Assembly (NCBI GenBank): GCA_030536755.1
Contig: JAUNPJ010000030.1
Span: forward strand, 1-40,518
DNA: 40,518 nucleotides
Source of the DNA: Eubacteriales bacterium
GTDB taxonomy: Bacteria; Bacillota; Clostridia; Lachnospirales; Lachnospiraceae
Direction of reading: 5' to 3'
A program made the translations under genes and the position numbers. The notes under the pieces are model-generated. The model saw only the letters and a list, made by a program, of their open reading frames with translations. It was not told the origin of the DNA and did no database searches. Shown here one piece after another: positions 1-7,700 of this stretch. Position 1 is the stretch's first letter. The number at the start of each line of letters is the position of its first letter.

Positions 1-46
1 AAGATTTTTCGGGCGAATAGAAATAAGGAATGAGTGTTTACACCTA

Positions 47-100
47 ACCGTTAAGATGGAAATGTATGCATATATATTTATATACATTTTAAGTAACGGT
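47..100. repeat. Imperfect inverted repeat (possible hairpin or small mobile remnant)
   Basis: Outer arms ACCGTTA (47-53) and TAACGGT (94-100) are exact reverse complements. Inner arms AAATGTAT (60-67) and ATACATTT (82-89) flank a very AT-rich 14-base loop. The whole is a 54-base imperfect palindrome about 65 bases before the first gene. It could be a hairpin at the end of an upstream transcript, an operator, or the remnant of a small element. It lacks the T-run of a standard terminator on the plus strand. Confidence 0.45.
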
Positions 101-166
101 ATCATATGGCAAAACGGGCAGTAAAGTGAGCGTAATTCATATTTGAAGTTTACGGAGAGAATGCAT

Positions 167-625
167 ATGAGTGAAAGACCAGATTTGATTAAGGAATTAG
201 ATGGAGAAACTTTTCGAAGCTTTTATTATTTGAAGGAAGAATTGGTTGATTTTTGCGGGGAAAACAATCTGCCTGTTTCGGGTGGAAAGATTGAGATTAC
301 AGATAGGATTGCCTGTTTTCTTGATACGGGAAAGGTATTAGAAACTTCTGCAAAAAGAAAAGCAACAATAGATGTTGGATTACTTACAGAGAATACACTA
401 ATTGAATCAAATATAGTATGTTCCGAAAAGCATAGAGCTTTTTTTAAAGAAAAAATAGGTAAAAGTTTTTCTTTTAACGTTTTGTTCCAGAAATGGTTAA
501 AGAGCAATGCTGGAAAGACTTATGGTGATGCAATTAGTGCATATTATCAGATTTTAGAAGAAAAGAAAAAGAGTTTGCAAGGACACAATCGTTATCAAAA
601 GTCTGACCTCCTTGCGTTAGACTGA
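167..625 (+). CDS. SAP-domain / DUF6434-like protein
   Basis: A 152-residue soluble protein. Residues about 1-55 contain a SAP-like helix-extended loop-helix (DLIKELDGETFRSFYYLKEEL, then LPVSGGKIEITDRIACFLDTG), a fold usually linked to nucleic acid binding. The remainder (SFSFNVLFQKWLKSNAGKTYGDAISAYYQ) resembles the DUF6434-type region found in small Firmicutes proteins of unknown role. I chose ATG at 167 because GGAGAG at 154-159 lies 7 bases upstream; an in-frame ATG at 161 and a TTG at 143 are less well placed. No signal peptide or membrane segment is visible. The family call is from memory of the sequence pattern. The biological role is unknown and the neighbours do not clarify it. Confidence 0.6.
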   Translation: MSERPDLIKELDGETFRSFYYLKEELVDFCGENNLPVSGGKIEITDRIACFLDTGKVLETSAKRKATIDVGLLTENTLIESNIVCSEKHRAFFKEKIGKSFSFNVLFQKWLKSNAGKTYGDAISAYYQILEEKKKSLQGHNRYQKSDLLALD

Positions 626-689
626 TAACTTTCAAACTTCTGGTGAGTCTGAAAGCTCGCTTGAATTTGAATTTAGAGGAGAATGTATC

Positions 690-917
690 ATGGACAAGAA
701 AATGGTTTGCGGCATACTGCTGACAATAATTGGCCTTGTTTTTTCTGCTTTTTGCTTTTTCAATGCTGTACTAAATCCATGGAACTATAATGGCATTGAC
801 GGATTATTAGGCTCTTTACTGGGAACAAATACACTTATTCCTTTTATTATTTCCTTTGGTGTCATGATTCTGGGATTGGTAATATGTTTTTGGAGAGCGT
901 TTAAAGGACATAAATAA
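690..917 (+). CDS. Small two-helix membrane protein, function unknown
   Basis: A 75-residue protein with two hydrophobic segments, about residues 7-28 (ILLTIIGLVFSAFCFFNAVL) and 47-69 (TLIPFIISFGVMILGLVICF), joined by a short Asn/Gly-rich loop (NPWNYNGIDGLLGSLLG). It begins with MDKK and ends in a positive tail (RAFKGHK). A strong ribosome binding site, AGAGGAG at 675-681, lies 8 bases before the ATG, which supports a real gene. I do not recognise the family. It follows the DUF6434-like gene by 64 bases and could be cotranscribed with it. No function can be assigned. Confidence 0.6.
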   Translation: MDKKMVCGILLTIIGLVFSAFCFFNAVLNPWNYNGIDGLLGSLLGTNTLIPFIISFGVMILGLVICFWRAFKGHK

Positions 918-1174
918 ATCTCAGTTTGTAGTGGCGGGAGAAAAAGTCCTATTTTACGTTGGATGTGACATTGCTATTATAGATATTAAAATGATGATAG
1001 CTTCTGGAGGCGGAAATTTCTTACGAATGTAGTGGTTGTGTAGACATGAACGATATGATCCGGATGCCACTTTTTTTAACAAGAACCATGCAGAATTGTT
1101 TGTTTTCGTTGGTAGAATTACTGCCCCGTTCATGCTACTATGATGTTAAAAATAATAGCAAAGGTGGTACAAGT

Positions 1175-2242
1175 ATGAGAAAAACTTACATTGACAACAT
1201 CAGATGGATGACAGTAGTAATCGTCGTGATCTACCATGTATTTTATATGTTCAATGGCGAGGTAACCAGTGGTGTGATCGGTCCTTTCACACCGGTTCAG
1301 TATCAGGACGTTGTTCAGTACTTTGTGTACCCTTGGTTCATGCTGCTTTTATTTGTAATCTCCGGTATGAGTGCAAGGTTTTATCTGAATGGGCATTCAG
1401 ATAAGGAATTTCTAAAAAGCAGGACGACAAAACTGCTGGTTCCATCTACCATAGGCCTGTTTGTCTTCTGGTGGATTCTGGGCTATTACAACATGATGAT
1501 TGGCGGCGCATTTGAAAATATGTCTGCAGTACCAAAACCGCTCCTGTATGTCATAATGGCGGTCAGTGGCATTGGTGCTCTATGGTACATCCAACTGCTC
1601 TGGGTAGTTTCCCTGTTCCTGCTTTTCATACGCAAAATTGAGAAAGACAGGTTCTATGGAGTGTGTGAAAAGGTGAACCTTCCTGTTTTGCTTTGCATGA
1701 CCCCTGTGATCTGGGGGGCCGCCCAGGTTTTAAACACGCCGGTGATTGTGGTGTATCGTTTCGGTATCTACGGTGTGGGATTCTTACTGGGGTATTTTAT
1801 CTTCTCCCACGATGCTGTTATGGAAAGACTGGAAAAATGGTGGTTTCCCCTTACTCTGGCGGCATTGGGGCTGGGTATTGGATTTGTGTTCACCTTTTGG
1901 GGCGAACCATATGCACAGCATCAGGTGTTGGACACTTTCATGTGCAACGTCTACGCCTGGATTGCCGCTTTGGCGGTTCTCTCAGTGATGAAAAAGTGGG
2001 GGAATTTTGAAAATGCGTTCTCCCGTTTTATGAGCCGGAAAGCCTGGGGACTCTATTTGTTCCACTATCTACCCCTTGCTGCCTGCGCATGGTATTTACA
2101 TCTCTACACCGAGGTGCCTCCCGTGTTTATGTACCTGTTGGTGGGTGCAGCCGCCTTTGCCGGAGCAATGATCCTTTATGAAATTATTCGTCGCATCCCG
2201 GTTTTGAGATGGTGCGTCTGCGGAATTGGAGGTGGAAAATAA
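1175..2242 (+). CDS. Acyltransferase-3 family integral membrane protein
   Basis: A 355-residue polytopic membrane protein of the acyltransferase-3 family (Pfam Acyl_transf_3; relatives include OafA and OpgC), which moves acyl groups onto sugars, glycans or lipids at the membrane. The N-terminal signature RKTYIDNIRWMTVVIVVIYH carries the conserved Arg and the His in the first membrane helix. About ten hydrophobic segments follow, and the C-terminus is basic (IIRRIPVLRW). The frame is open from 1046, but ATG 1175 is chosen because AAAGGTGG lies 7 bases upstream and the family signature starts directly after it. The stop overlaps the next ATG by one base (TAATG), so translation of the XRE gene is probably coupled. 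The acceptor substrate cannot be read from the sequence. Confidence 0.82.
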   Translation: MRKTYIDNIRWMTVVIVVIYHVFYMFNGEVTSGVIGPFTPVQYQDVVQYFVYPWFMLLLFVISGMSARFYLNGHSDKEFLKSRTTKLLVPSTIGLFVFWWILGYYNMMIGGAFENMSAVPKPLLYVIMAVSGIGALWYIQLLWVVSLFLLFIRKIEKDRFYGVCEKVNLPVLLCMTPVIWGAAQVLNTPVIVVYRFGIYGVGFLLGYFIFSHDAVMERLEKWWFPLTLAALGLGIGFVFTFWGEPYAQHQVLDTFMCNVYAWIAALAVLSVMKKWGNFENAFSRFMSRKAWGLYLFHYLPLAACAWYLHLYTEVPPVFMYLLVGAAAFAGAMILYEIIRRIPVLRWCVCGIGGGK

Positions 2243-2505
2243 TGTTTGCGGATAATCTGATGGAGCTGAGAAAATATCATGCCCTGTCTCAGGAGGAACT
2301 GGCCGAGAAAATCGGTGTTTCCAGACAGACCCTCTCCAAATACGAGACAGGTGAATCCTTGCCGGATATTGAAAAATGCAAGGCATTGGCAGATGTGTTC
2401 GGCATTACGGTAGATGATCTGATCTGTTATGAAAAATCGACTGGAATGGGACTTATGATACCGCCCAAGGGTAAACACATCTTTGGAATGGTTAAGGTGG
2501 GTTAA
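2242..2505 (+). CDS. XRE-family regulator, probably truncated (lost AbrB-like C-terminus)
   Basis: An 87-residue protein with a lambda-repressor-type helix-turn-helix at residues about 5-60 (SQEELAEKIGVSRQTLSKYE). It starts one base inside the acyltransferase stop and has GGAGGTGG at 2228-2235. The tail MGLMIPPKGKHIFGMVKVG is the linker that, in relatives I know, leads straight into a SpoVT/AbrB swapped-hairpin domain; here a stop follows immediately. An inverted-repeat element begins 30 bases downstream, so the missing domain was probably lost by insertion or deletion. DNA binding may remain, but oligomerisation or a second DNA contact would be gone. That the ancestor had the AbrB domain is inference from family memory. 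Confidence 0.75.
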   Translation: MFADNLMELRKYHALSQEELAEKIGVSRQTLSKYETGESLPDIEKCKALADVFGITVDDLICYEKSTGMGLMIPPKGKHIFGMVKVG

Positions 2506-2535
2506 TTAACTGTTTCAACAAATAGAAATAATTAT

Positions 2536-2692
2536 ATGATTAAGGTGTCAAAAGGTCGTTTTCAAAATATTTATTGTGAAATTGCACAATAAATAGGCAT
2601 AAACAACTGTTTGAAACCCTTTATTATAAAGAATTTTTTGTAGAATTTGCACAAGTGTTTTTTTAAGAAAACCCTTTTGACACCCTAATCAT
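2536..2692. mobile_element. MITE-like 157-bp inverted-repeat element
   Basis: Terminal arms at 2536-2555 and 2673-2692 are inverted copies of ATGATTARGGTGTCAAAAGG that differ at one of 20 positions, and similarity continues inward through a GTTTTC block. There is no coding capacity. Inside, ATTTATTGTG (2569-2578) and CACAATAAAT (2585-2594) form a perfect 10-bp hairpin with a 6-base loop. It lies directly after the truncated XRE gene and before the TetR promoter. The size, AT richness and matched ends fit a miniature inverted-repeat transposable element. No parent transposase is present in the window and the family cannot be named. Whether ATGATTA belongs to the element or is palindromic target sequence is unclear. 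Confidence 0.6.
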
Positions 2693-2728
2693 GCTATTAA
2701 AAACTTAGATTAGTATAGGTTATTATGC

Positions 2729-2776
2729 TTGACAAATAAACGGTCGTTTACTAAAATGAATGTAAACGACCGTTTA
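2729..2776 (+). promoter_or_regulatory. tetR promoter with two TetR-type operators
   Basis: A near-consensus promoter has -35 TTGACA (2729-2734), a 17-base spacer and -10 TAAAAT (2752-2757). Operator 1, TAAACG-GT-CGTTTA (2737-2750), fills the spacer. Operator 2, TAAACG-AC-CGTTTA (2763-2776), covers the expected transcription start. The operators are reverse complements of each other, with centres 26 bp apart. This is a typical autorepression layout for the TetR gene that follows. Confidence 0.85.
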
Positions 2777-2824
2777 CTATAAGGAATAAGGAAATTCAAT
2801 TACTATATTGTGGAGGGATATAAT

Positions 2825-3457
2825 ATGGCTGATACAAGGGCAAAGATATTAATGACAGCATTGCGGTTATTTGCAAAAGATGGTTATGAGGCCGTTTCTG
2901 TAAGAACCATTGCAGAGGAACTTGGCATGACGAAAGGTGCTTTGTACAGGCATTATAAAAACAAGCGTGATATTTTTGACAGTATCGTGGAAAGAATGAT
3001 ACAGATTGATGCCCAAAGAGCAAGGGAATACCATATGCCGGATGAGGGATATGATACGAAGCCGGATGCTTATGAAAATACTTCTTTGCAGAGTATTCAA
3101 AAGTATACCATTGAACAATTTCTGTTCTGGACGGAAGATGAGTTTGCATCCCGCTTTCGTAAAATGTTAACTTTGGAACAATACCGGAATGAAGAAATGG
3201 CAGAGCTTTACAGTCAGTGTATTGTTGCAGGACCGGTTGCTTATATGGAAGACTTGTTCCGTGAACTGATTCAGAAAGGAACATTGAAAGATGAAAATCC
3301 CAGACAGCTTGCTGTAGAATATTATGCTCCGCTTTTTCTTTTTATCAATATGTTTGACAAAAGCGGAAAAGATGAGGATTATGTAGAAATTCTCCGTAAT
3401 CATACGGAATACTTTATGCAGAGTCACGTTAAGGATTCAGGAGAGGAAGAAGAGTAA
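2825..3457 (+). CDS. TetR/AcrR-family transcriptional regulator
   Basis: A 210-residue TetR-type repressor. Residues about 4-50 form the DNA-binding domain (ILMTALRLFAKDGYEAVSVRTI, then the recognition helix region MTKGALYRHYKNK). The C-terminal helical part (about 60-205) is the variable ligand and dimer domain; its ligand is unknown. ATG 2825 is chosen because GGAGGG at 2812-2817 is 7 bases upstream; a GTG at 2810 in the same frame overlaps that site. The promoter region carries two perfect palindromes that this protein probably binds. The usual exporter partner is absent; only a gene remnant and a GNAT gene follow, so the regulated function may have been lost or lie elsewhere. Confidence 0.88.
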   Translation: MADTRAKILMTALRLFAKDGYEAVSVRTIAEELGMTKGALYRHYKNKRDIFDSIVERMIQIDAQRAREYHMPDEGYDTKPDAYENTSLQSIQKYTIEQFLFWTEDEFASRFRKMLTLEQYRNEEMAELYSQCIVAGPVAYMEDLFRELIQKGTLKDENPRQLAVEYYAPLFLFINMFDKSGKDEDYVEILRNHTEYFMQSHVKDSGEEEE

Positions 3458-3458
3458 T

Positions 3459-3635
3459 ATGGGAAATGAGATTAATATGAAACAGTATGGTCTGTCTGAG
3501 GCATTTGTAAAATCAGTTTATGATGAATGAGAATCGGTATGCGGAAGATACACAAGGTTATTTGGTTGAGAAAAGGCAAAATTTAAGAACATTGAAAAAA
3601 TCAATAAAAGGAATCGGAAAGGATAAGGAAAAATG
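3459..3635 (+). pseudogene. rsgA: Probable internally deleted rsgA (ribosome-assembly GTPase) remnant
   Basis: One base after the tetR stop, an ATG opens a 23-codon reading frame (MKQYGLSEAFVKSVYDE, from its internal Met) that looks like the start of an RsgA-type GTPase. It ends in TGA at 3528-3530. From about 3530 a second frame reads ENRYAEDTQGYLVEKRQ...KDKEK and stops at an overlap with the next gene's ATG; this resembles the C-terminal tail of RsgA proteins (KLKRENRYxEDKxGYL). The roughly 250-residue middle with the OB fold, permuted GTPase and zinc motif is missing. The simplest reading is a large internal deletion. The match is from family memory and was not searched. Confidence 0.42.
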
Positions 3636-4262
3636 ATAAATACAAACAGTATTATGATACGTTTAGAGAAAAAAGAAGAATATCGACAAGTGGAAAAAAT
3701 GGTAAGAGAAAGCTTTTGGAATGTATATCGTCCTGGATGTTTTGAGCATTATGTTCTGAATCAGCTGCGGGATGATCCGGCATTTGTTCCGGAACTTGAT
3801 TTTGTTATGGAACAGGACGGCCAACTGATTGGTCAGAACATGTTTATGAGAGCAAGTATCAAAGCGGATGATGGCAGGACTATCTCCATCATGACTATGG
3901 GGCCAATCTGCATTACACCTGAACTTAAAAGAAAAGGATATGGAAAAATTTTATTAGACTACTCCTTAGAAAAAGCAAAGGAACTTGGCTGTGGTGCGGT
4001 TTGCTTTGAAGGAAACATTGATTTTTATGGAAGGAGTGGATTTGCTCCGGCAAGTACTTTCGGAATTCGCTATCATGGTTTGCCGGAAGGCGAAGATGCA
4101 TCCTTCTTTTTATGCAAAGAATTGATTCCGGGATATTTAGATGGGATCACAGGTGAGTATGCAACACCACAGGGGTATTTTGTGGATGAATCAGAGGTGG
4201 AAACATTCGATAAAGAGTTTCCGGTTAAAGAAAAGTTGAAACTTCCGGGTCAATTATTCTAG
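3633..4262 (+). CDS. GNAT-family N-acetyltransferase (YhbS-like)
   Basis: A 209-residue GNAT protein. The N-terminal strand-helix (MIRLEKKEEYRQVEKMVRESF) leads into the core. The acetyl-CoA binding loop is visible as PELKRKGYGKILLDYSLEKA (the R/Q-x-x-G-x-G/A motif as RKGYGK), followed by the strand ELGCGAVCFEGNIDFYGRSGFAP, typical of the COG3153/YhbS branch. It should transfer an acetyl group from acetyl-CoA to an amine; the acceptor is unknown. The ATG overlaps the stop of the preceding rsgA-like remnant (ATGA), and a purine-rich GGATAAGG sequence lies upstream. It may have been the last gene of an autoregulated tetR transcript. Confidence 0.85.
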   Translation: MINTNSIMIRLEKKEEYRQVEKMVRESFWNVYRPGCFEHYVLNQLRDDPAFVPELDFVMEQDGQLIGQNMFMRASIKADDGRTISIMTMGPICITPELKRKGYGKILLDYSLEKAKELGCGAVCFEGNIDFYGRSGFAPASTFGIRYHGLPEGEDASFFLCKELIPGYLDGITGEYATPQGYFVDESEVETFDKEFPVKEKLKLPGQLF

Positions 4263-4425
4263 ATCTGAGCCGGATAACAATGGAGCGTATGCTTGTAAAG
4301 CTCAGGTATTGTTTATAAAACGATATGGAAAAGAAAAGTATGTTAATGTACATGACAAGTTACATGAAGTCTATGATTTCAAAAAAACTCGGAAATACTT
4401 GGAAGAAGTGTGGAGGAAGGATTAA
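4261..4425 (+). pseudogene. Coding remnant, family not recognised
   Basis: From the end of the GNAT gene an open stretch without its own start reads SEPDNNGAYACKAQ...KRYGKEKYVNVHDKLHEV...TRKYLEEVWRKD and stops at 4423-4425. Its composition is protein-like, with charged amphipathic segments, and it ends as if at a natural C-terminus. There is no in-frame ATG with a ribosome binding site. I read it as the 3' end of a gene whose front was lost, in keeping with the decayed neighbourhood. It could also be chance. Confidence 0.25.
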
Positions 4426-4521
4426 AAATATTAGAAGAAAATATGCGGTGCAGAACAGATCAGGCAGGGAAAATATCCTCAAGAAGGTATGACACAGCTT
4501 TAACAGTTATAGTGGGCAACA

Positions 4522-4548
4522 GCCGTAGGGAATCCTGCGGCTTTTTTT
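4522..4548 (+). terminator. Rho-independent terminator
   Basis: Stem GCCGTAGG (4522-4529) pairs with CCTGCGGC (4534-4541), allowing one G-U, across a GAAT loop, and seven T follow (4542-4548). It ends the tetR/GNAT transcript before the surface-protein cassette. Confidence 0.85.
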
Positions 4549-4782
4549 GTTCGCAGGTGTTTATATGGACTTGTATAAAATGTATGCTTGAATTTTTGAA
4601 ATGAGTATGATAAGCTATAAGTGTCTTTTATGGGATTCTCCCATAAGAAATGGATGATTCCATCCATGAATTTTCCAATATTTTATAAAACAGAAAAGAT
4701 AGAAGGTGATGCCTATGATTGTGTGATTCTGTGTTTATGGAACTATGCAGATATACACAGAGAAGGAGAAACGAAATAGGCT
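4549..4782 (+). other. Leader region of the surface-protein gene with two tandem hairpins
   Basis: No gene is evident. Two perfect hairpins stand side by side: TTATGGGA/TCCCATAA (4628-4635, 4639-4646; 3-base loop) and ATGGATG/CATCCAT (4650-4656, 4661-4667; 4-base loop). Neither is followed by a T-run, so they are more likely regulatory or mRNA-stabilising structures than terminators. A ribosome-site-like AGAAGGAG at 4761-4768 stands 14 bases before the ATG at 4783, a rather long spacing. An in-frame TAG lies six bases before that ATG, which fixes the start. Confidence 0.5.
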
Positions 4783-7700
4783 ATGAGAAAAAAACGAAAG
4801 AAGAGAAAAGTGCTGGCGTTTGTTCTTGCGGTACTTGCGGCATTTGCAGCCTTTTTGGGGTTTGTGCCCGGAAATATCTGGGCGGCACCCAATATTGTGG
4901 GCGGTACAGTGACACAGAAGCTGGATGCGAGGTATGCGGAAACGTTTAAATTGCCTGCGGATGTGAATGCTGTGCTGTATGATAAGGATGGCGGAAAAAC
5001 GCTGAAAGAAAGTACGGATCTGAAAAATGATATTCTTTTAAATCCTGAGTGGAGAGATTATTATTATGTAGTCGACCTGACATCGGCAGGAAAAGGATTC
5101 TATGTAGTGTACGAGAACGTCGGGTACATTGGAGGCAAATATGCAGACTTAAAACTTACCTTTACAGACTGGAGTCTGCGCTCCGGAAAATGGAAGCTTC
5201 ATAACAATGCGACTGGTGATGAGAAGGAGTGTAATCCGCTTGTCTGTTTTCGAAAGAGAAACGGAGGCGTATCAATTTCAATTGCCGGAGCAGCTTCGAT
5301 TGAGACAAAGTTTGATTTTCTGGAGCATGGAACAGACAAAGGCATCAGCACCATGAAGGGCGGACATTTTACCGTGATGGATATTGACGATGGACAGGCG
5401 ATTCGGTTTCCTGAGGATTCTCATGCAGATACGGCATATTATTTGAAAAGCGAGAATTTCCTGGAGCTGGTCAATGCAGATACGCTGCGCTCACCGGAAA
5501 GACAATATACATCCAACAGTGACAAAAAAGCATGGATTTCCGTGTTGTTTAGCGGAACTTCCGTAAAAACAGTGTTTATGGCGAAGGAACAGGCAAGTAA
5601 TATTCACTACTATACGCCGGACAGCGGATCGAATATGCTGGAAATTCCGCATTTCGGATTTAAAGCGGAGGCACTGGGATATTTTGAACCGCAGGATCCG
5701 GAAAAGAGAATCAGTGATACACAGATTGCATACGATGAGGCAAAAACTGCCCAGCAGGCAGCAAAGAGCAAGCCATATGAAATCGGAGGGGAAGAAGGCA
5801 GCGATGCGTTTACCTACCATGTGGCGGCGAAGCTTCTTCCAAACGCATATGAGGAGTTTGTAATTTCTGATGCAGTGGACGAGTGTCTGAATGTGGAGGA
5901 AGTCAGAGTGGTAGATATGGACAGCCGGGAGCCTGTGACGGACCGGTTTGAAATTTCGACGACAAATAATCTGGTGACAGCATCGGCAAAGACATCTGCC
6001 CTGGCGAATGATACGTTTTGTAACAATAAGACGTATGTTCTGGAGATTCTGGTGAGACGTGACACAGCAAAGCAGATGCCGGTAAAATCCGGTTCATGGC
6101 ACCTTGTGCCTAATCAGGGAAATGTCAGATATCATATTTCTGGTGTAAAGGTTATGGAAAAAGAGACGGAGACTGTATGGGCAGGTTTTCATTATGAAGA
6201 AATGGATGAGCCGCAGGCAGAGAAACGAACAGGTGCGAAAGGAGTCACCTGGGATCAGGCGAAGACGTGTGGGGATAAAGAGTCTGCCTATCGTATTCAG
6301 GAATACAATGCATTTGATTTTCTGGTACGGGCAGAGGTAAATGCCAAAGGAAATCAGATGAAGCAGTTTTGTCTGACCGATACTCTGGAAGAGTGTCTTG
6401 ACATTGATGATGTGACGAAGGTTACGATCACGGACAAAAACAATCAAGTGGTCAATGACAAGTTTGCAATTCAGATTACGGAGGACAAAAACGGTAAGAA
6501 AACCATCACAGCAAGGGCAAAGGATGATGCTTTGCAGGATGGAAAGCTGTGGAAGGAGCAAGCCTATGTGATGCATATGACTGTGCACAGAAAGCGAACT
6601 CAAAACAGTAAAGATGCCATGAAAGAATGGCTGGATAAGGATGGGTTTACTTTTTTTATTCCAAATACCGCAGTGATACAGATGCAGGCGATTGGAGAAG
6701 AAAGAGAAGAGAAACTGGAAACGAATACATGCTATATATGGGATCAAATTCGCAGCGAACTGAAAATTGAAAAGACCTGCATTCCTTATGACAGCTGGGA
6801 GGTTGGAAGCCAGGTTGAATATGCGGTAAAGGTGTCACAGATTCAGCAGGATGGCTATGCCGTAAATGTAGAAGCCTGGGATGAGGATCTTCCAGAAGGG
6901 ATGAAGCTGGTTGCTGGCAGTGTGAAAGTGATGGAGAGTCACTTGAGTGATGGTTCGATTGCCAATGTGCAGCCGGAAGGCGCAAACGGATGGAAGGCCA
7001 CCTGTCCGCGGATGCAGTATGGAGATTCTTTTGTTGTCAGTTTCCGTGCAAAAGCAGATGAGACGGTAAACGGCAAGGATACGATCAATACGGCGTACGC
7101 TACGGCAGAAAATTTTACAGATGGAGATACGAAACGGATTGTATCGGATCAGGCGGAAGCCTGGGTGAACACGCCAGAGCTGACGATTGACAAATATGTG
7201 GACTGCTATGAACATCAGGTTGGAGATTCGGTTTCCTATACAGTTGTGATCAACAATGTGAAAGATTATACAGTGGCGAAAAATGTTGTGGTCAGCGATC
7301 TGAGTCTGCCGAAGGGTCTGAAATTAAAAGAGGAAGAAAACAATGTAAAAGTTGTATTTTCTCCGGAAGAAGCACAAAATACTGTCGGATGGCCAGTGGC
7401 AGATGGAACATTGTCAATTCGAAAACAGGAATTAGAAAATAAAGCAGAAGTCATTCAAAATCATAAAAACACATGGACGGTTAAGTCACGGTATCTGTCG
7501 AGTGATGCCAGTATGATGATTACATTTGATTGTGAGGCAACAGAAGAGATCAATGGTCTGGAGACAGTCAATCAGGCAAGTGTAACAGCAGAGAACCTTG
7601 CAAAGGATAAAAATAACACCCCGATCGTTGTCTGGGACGATGCCAAAATCTATGTCAATACCGTAGATTTGACGATTGATAAGACAGCATCTGCTTATGA

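Noticed and set aside
918-1174. Possible gene or upstream extension of the acyltransferase frame
   Set aside because: The frame is open from 1046, but the ribosome site and family signature place the start at 1175; no other convincing ORF is present.
4410-4604. 64-codon plus-strand ORF after the GNAT gene
   Set aside because: It runs through a clear rho-independent terminator (4522-4548), has no family resemblance and has poor coding character.
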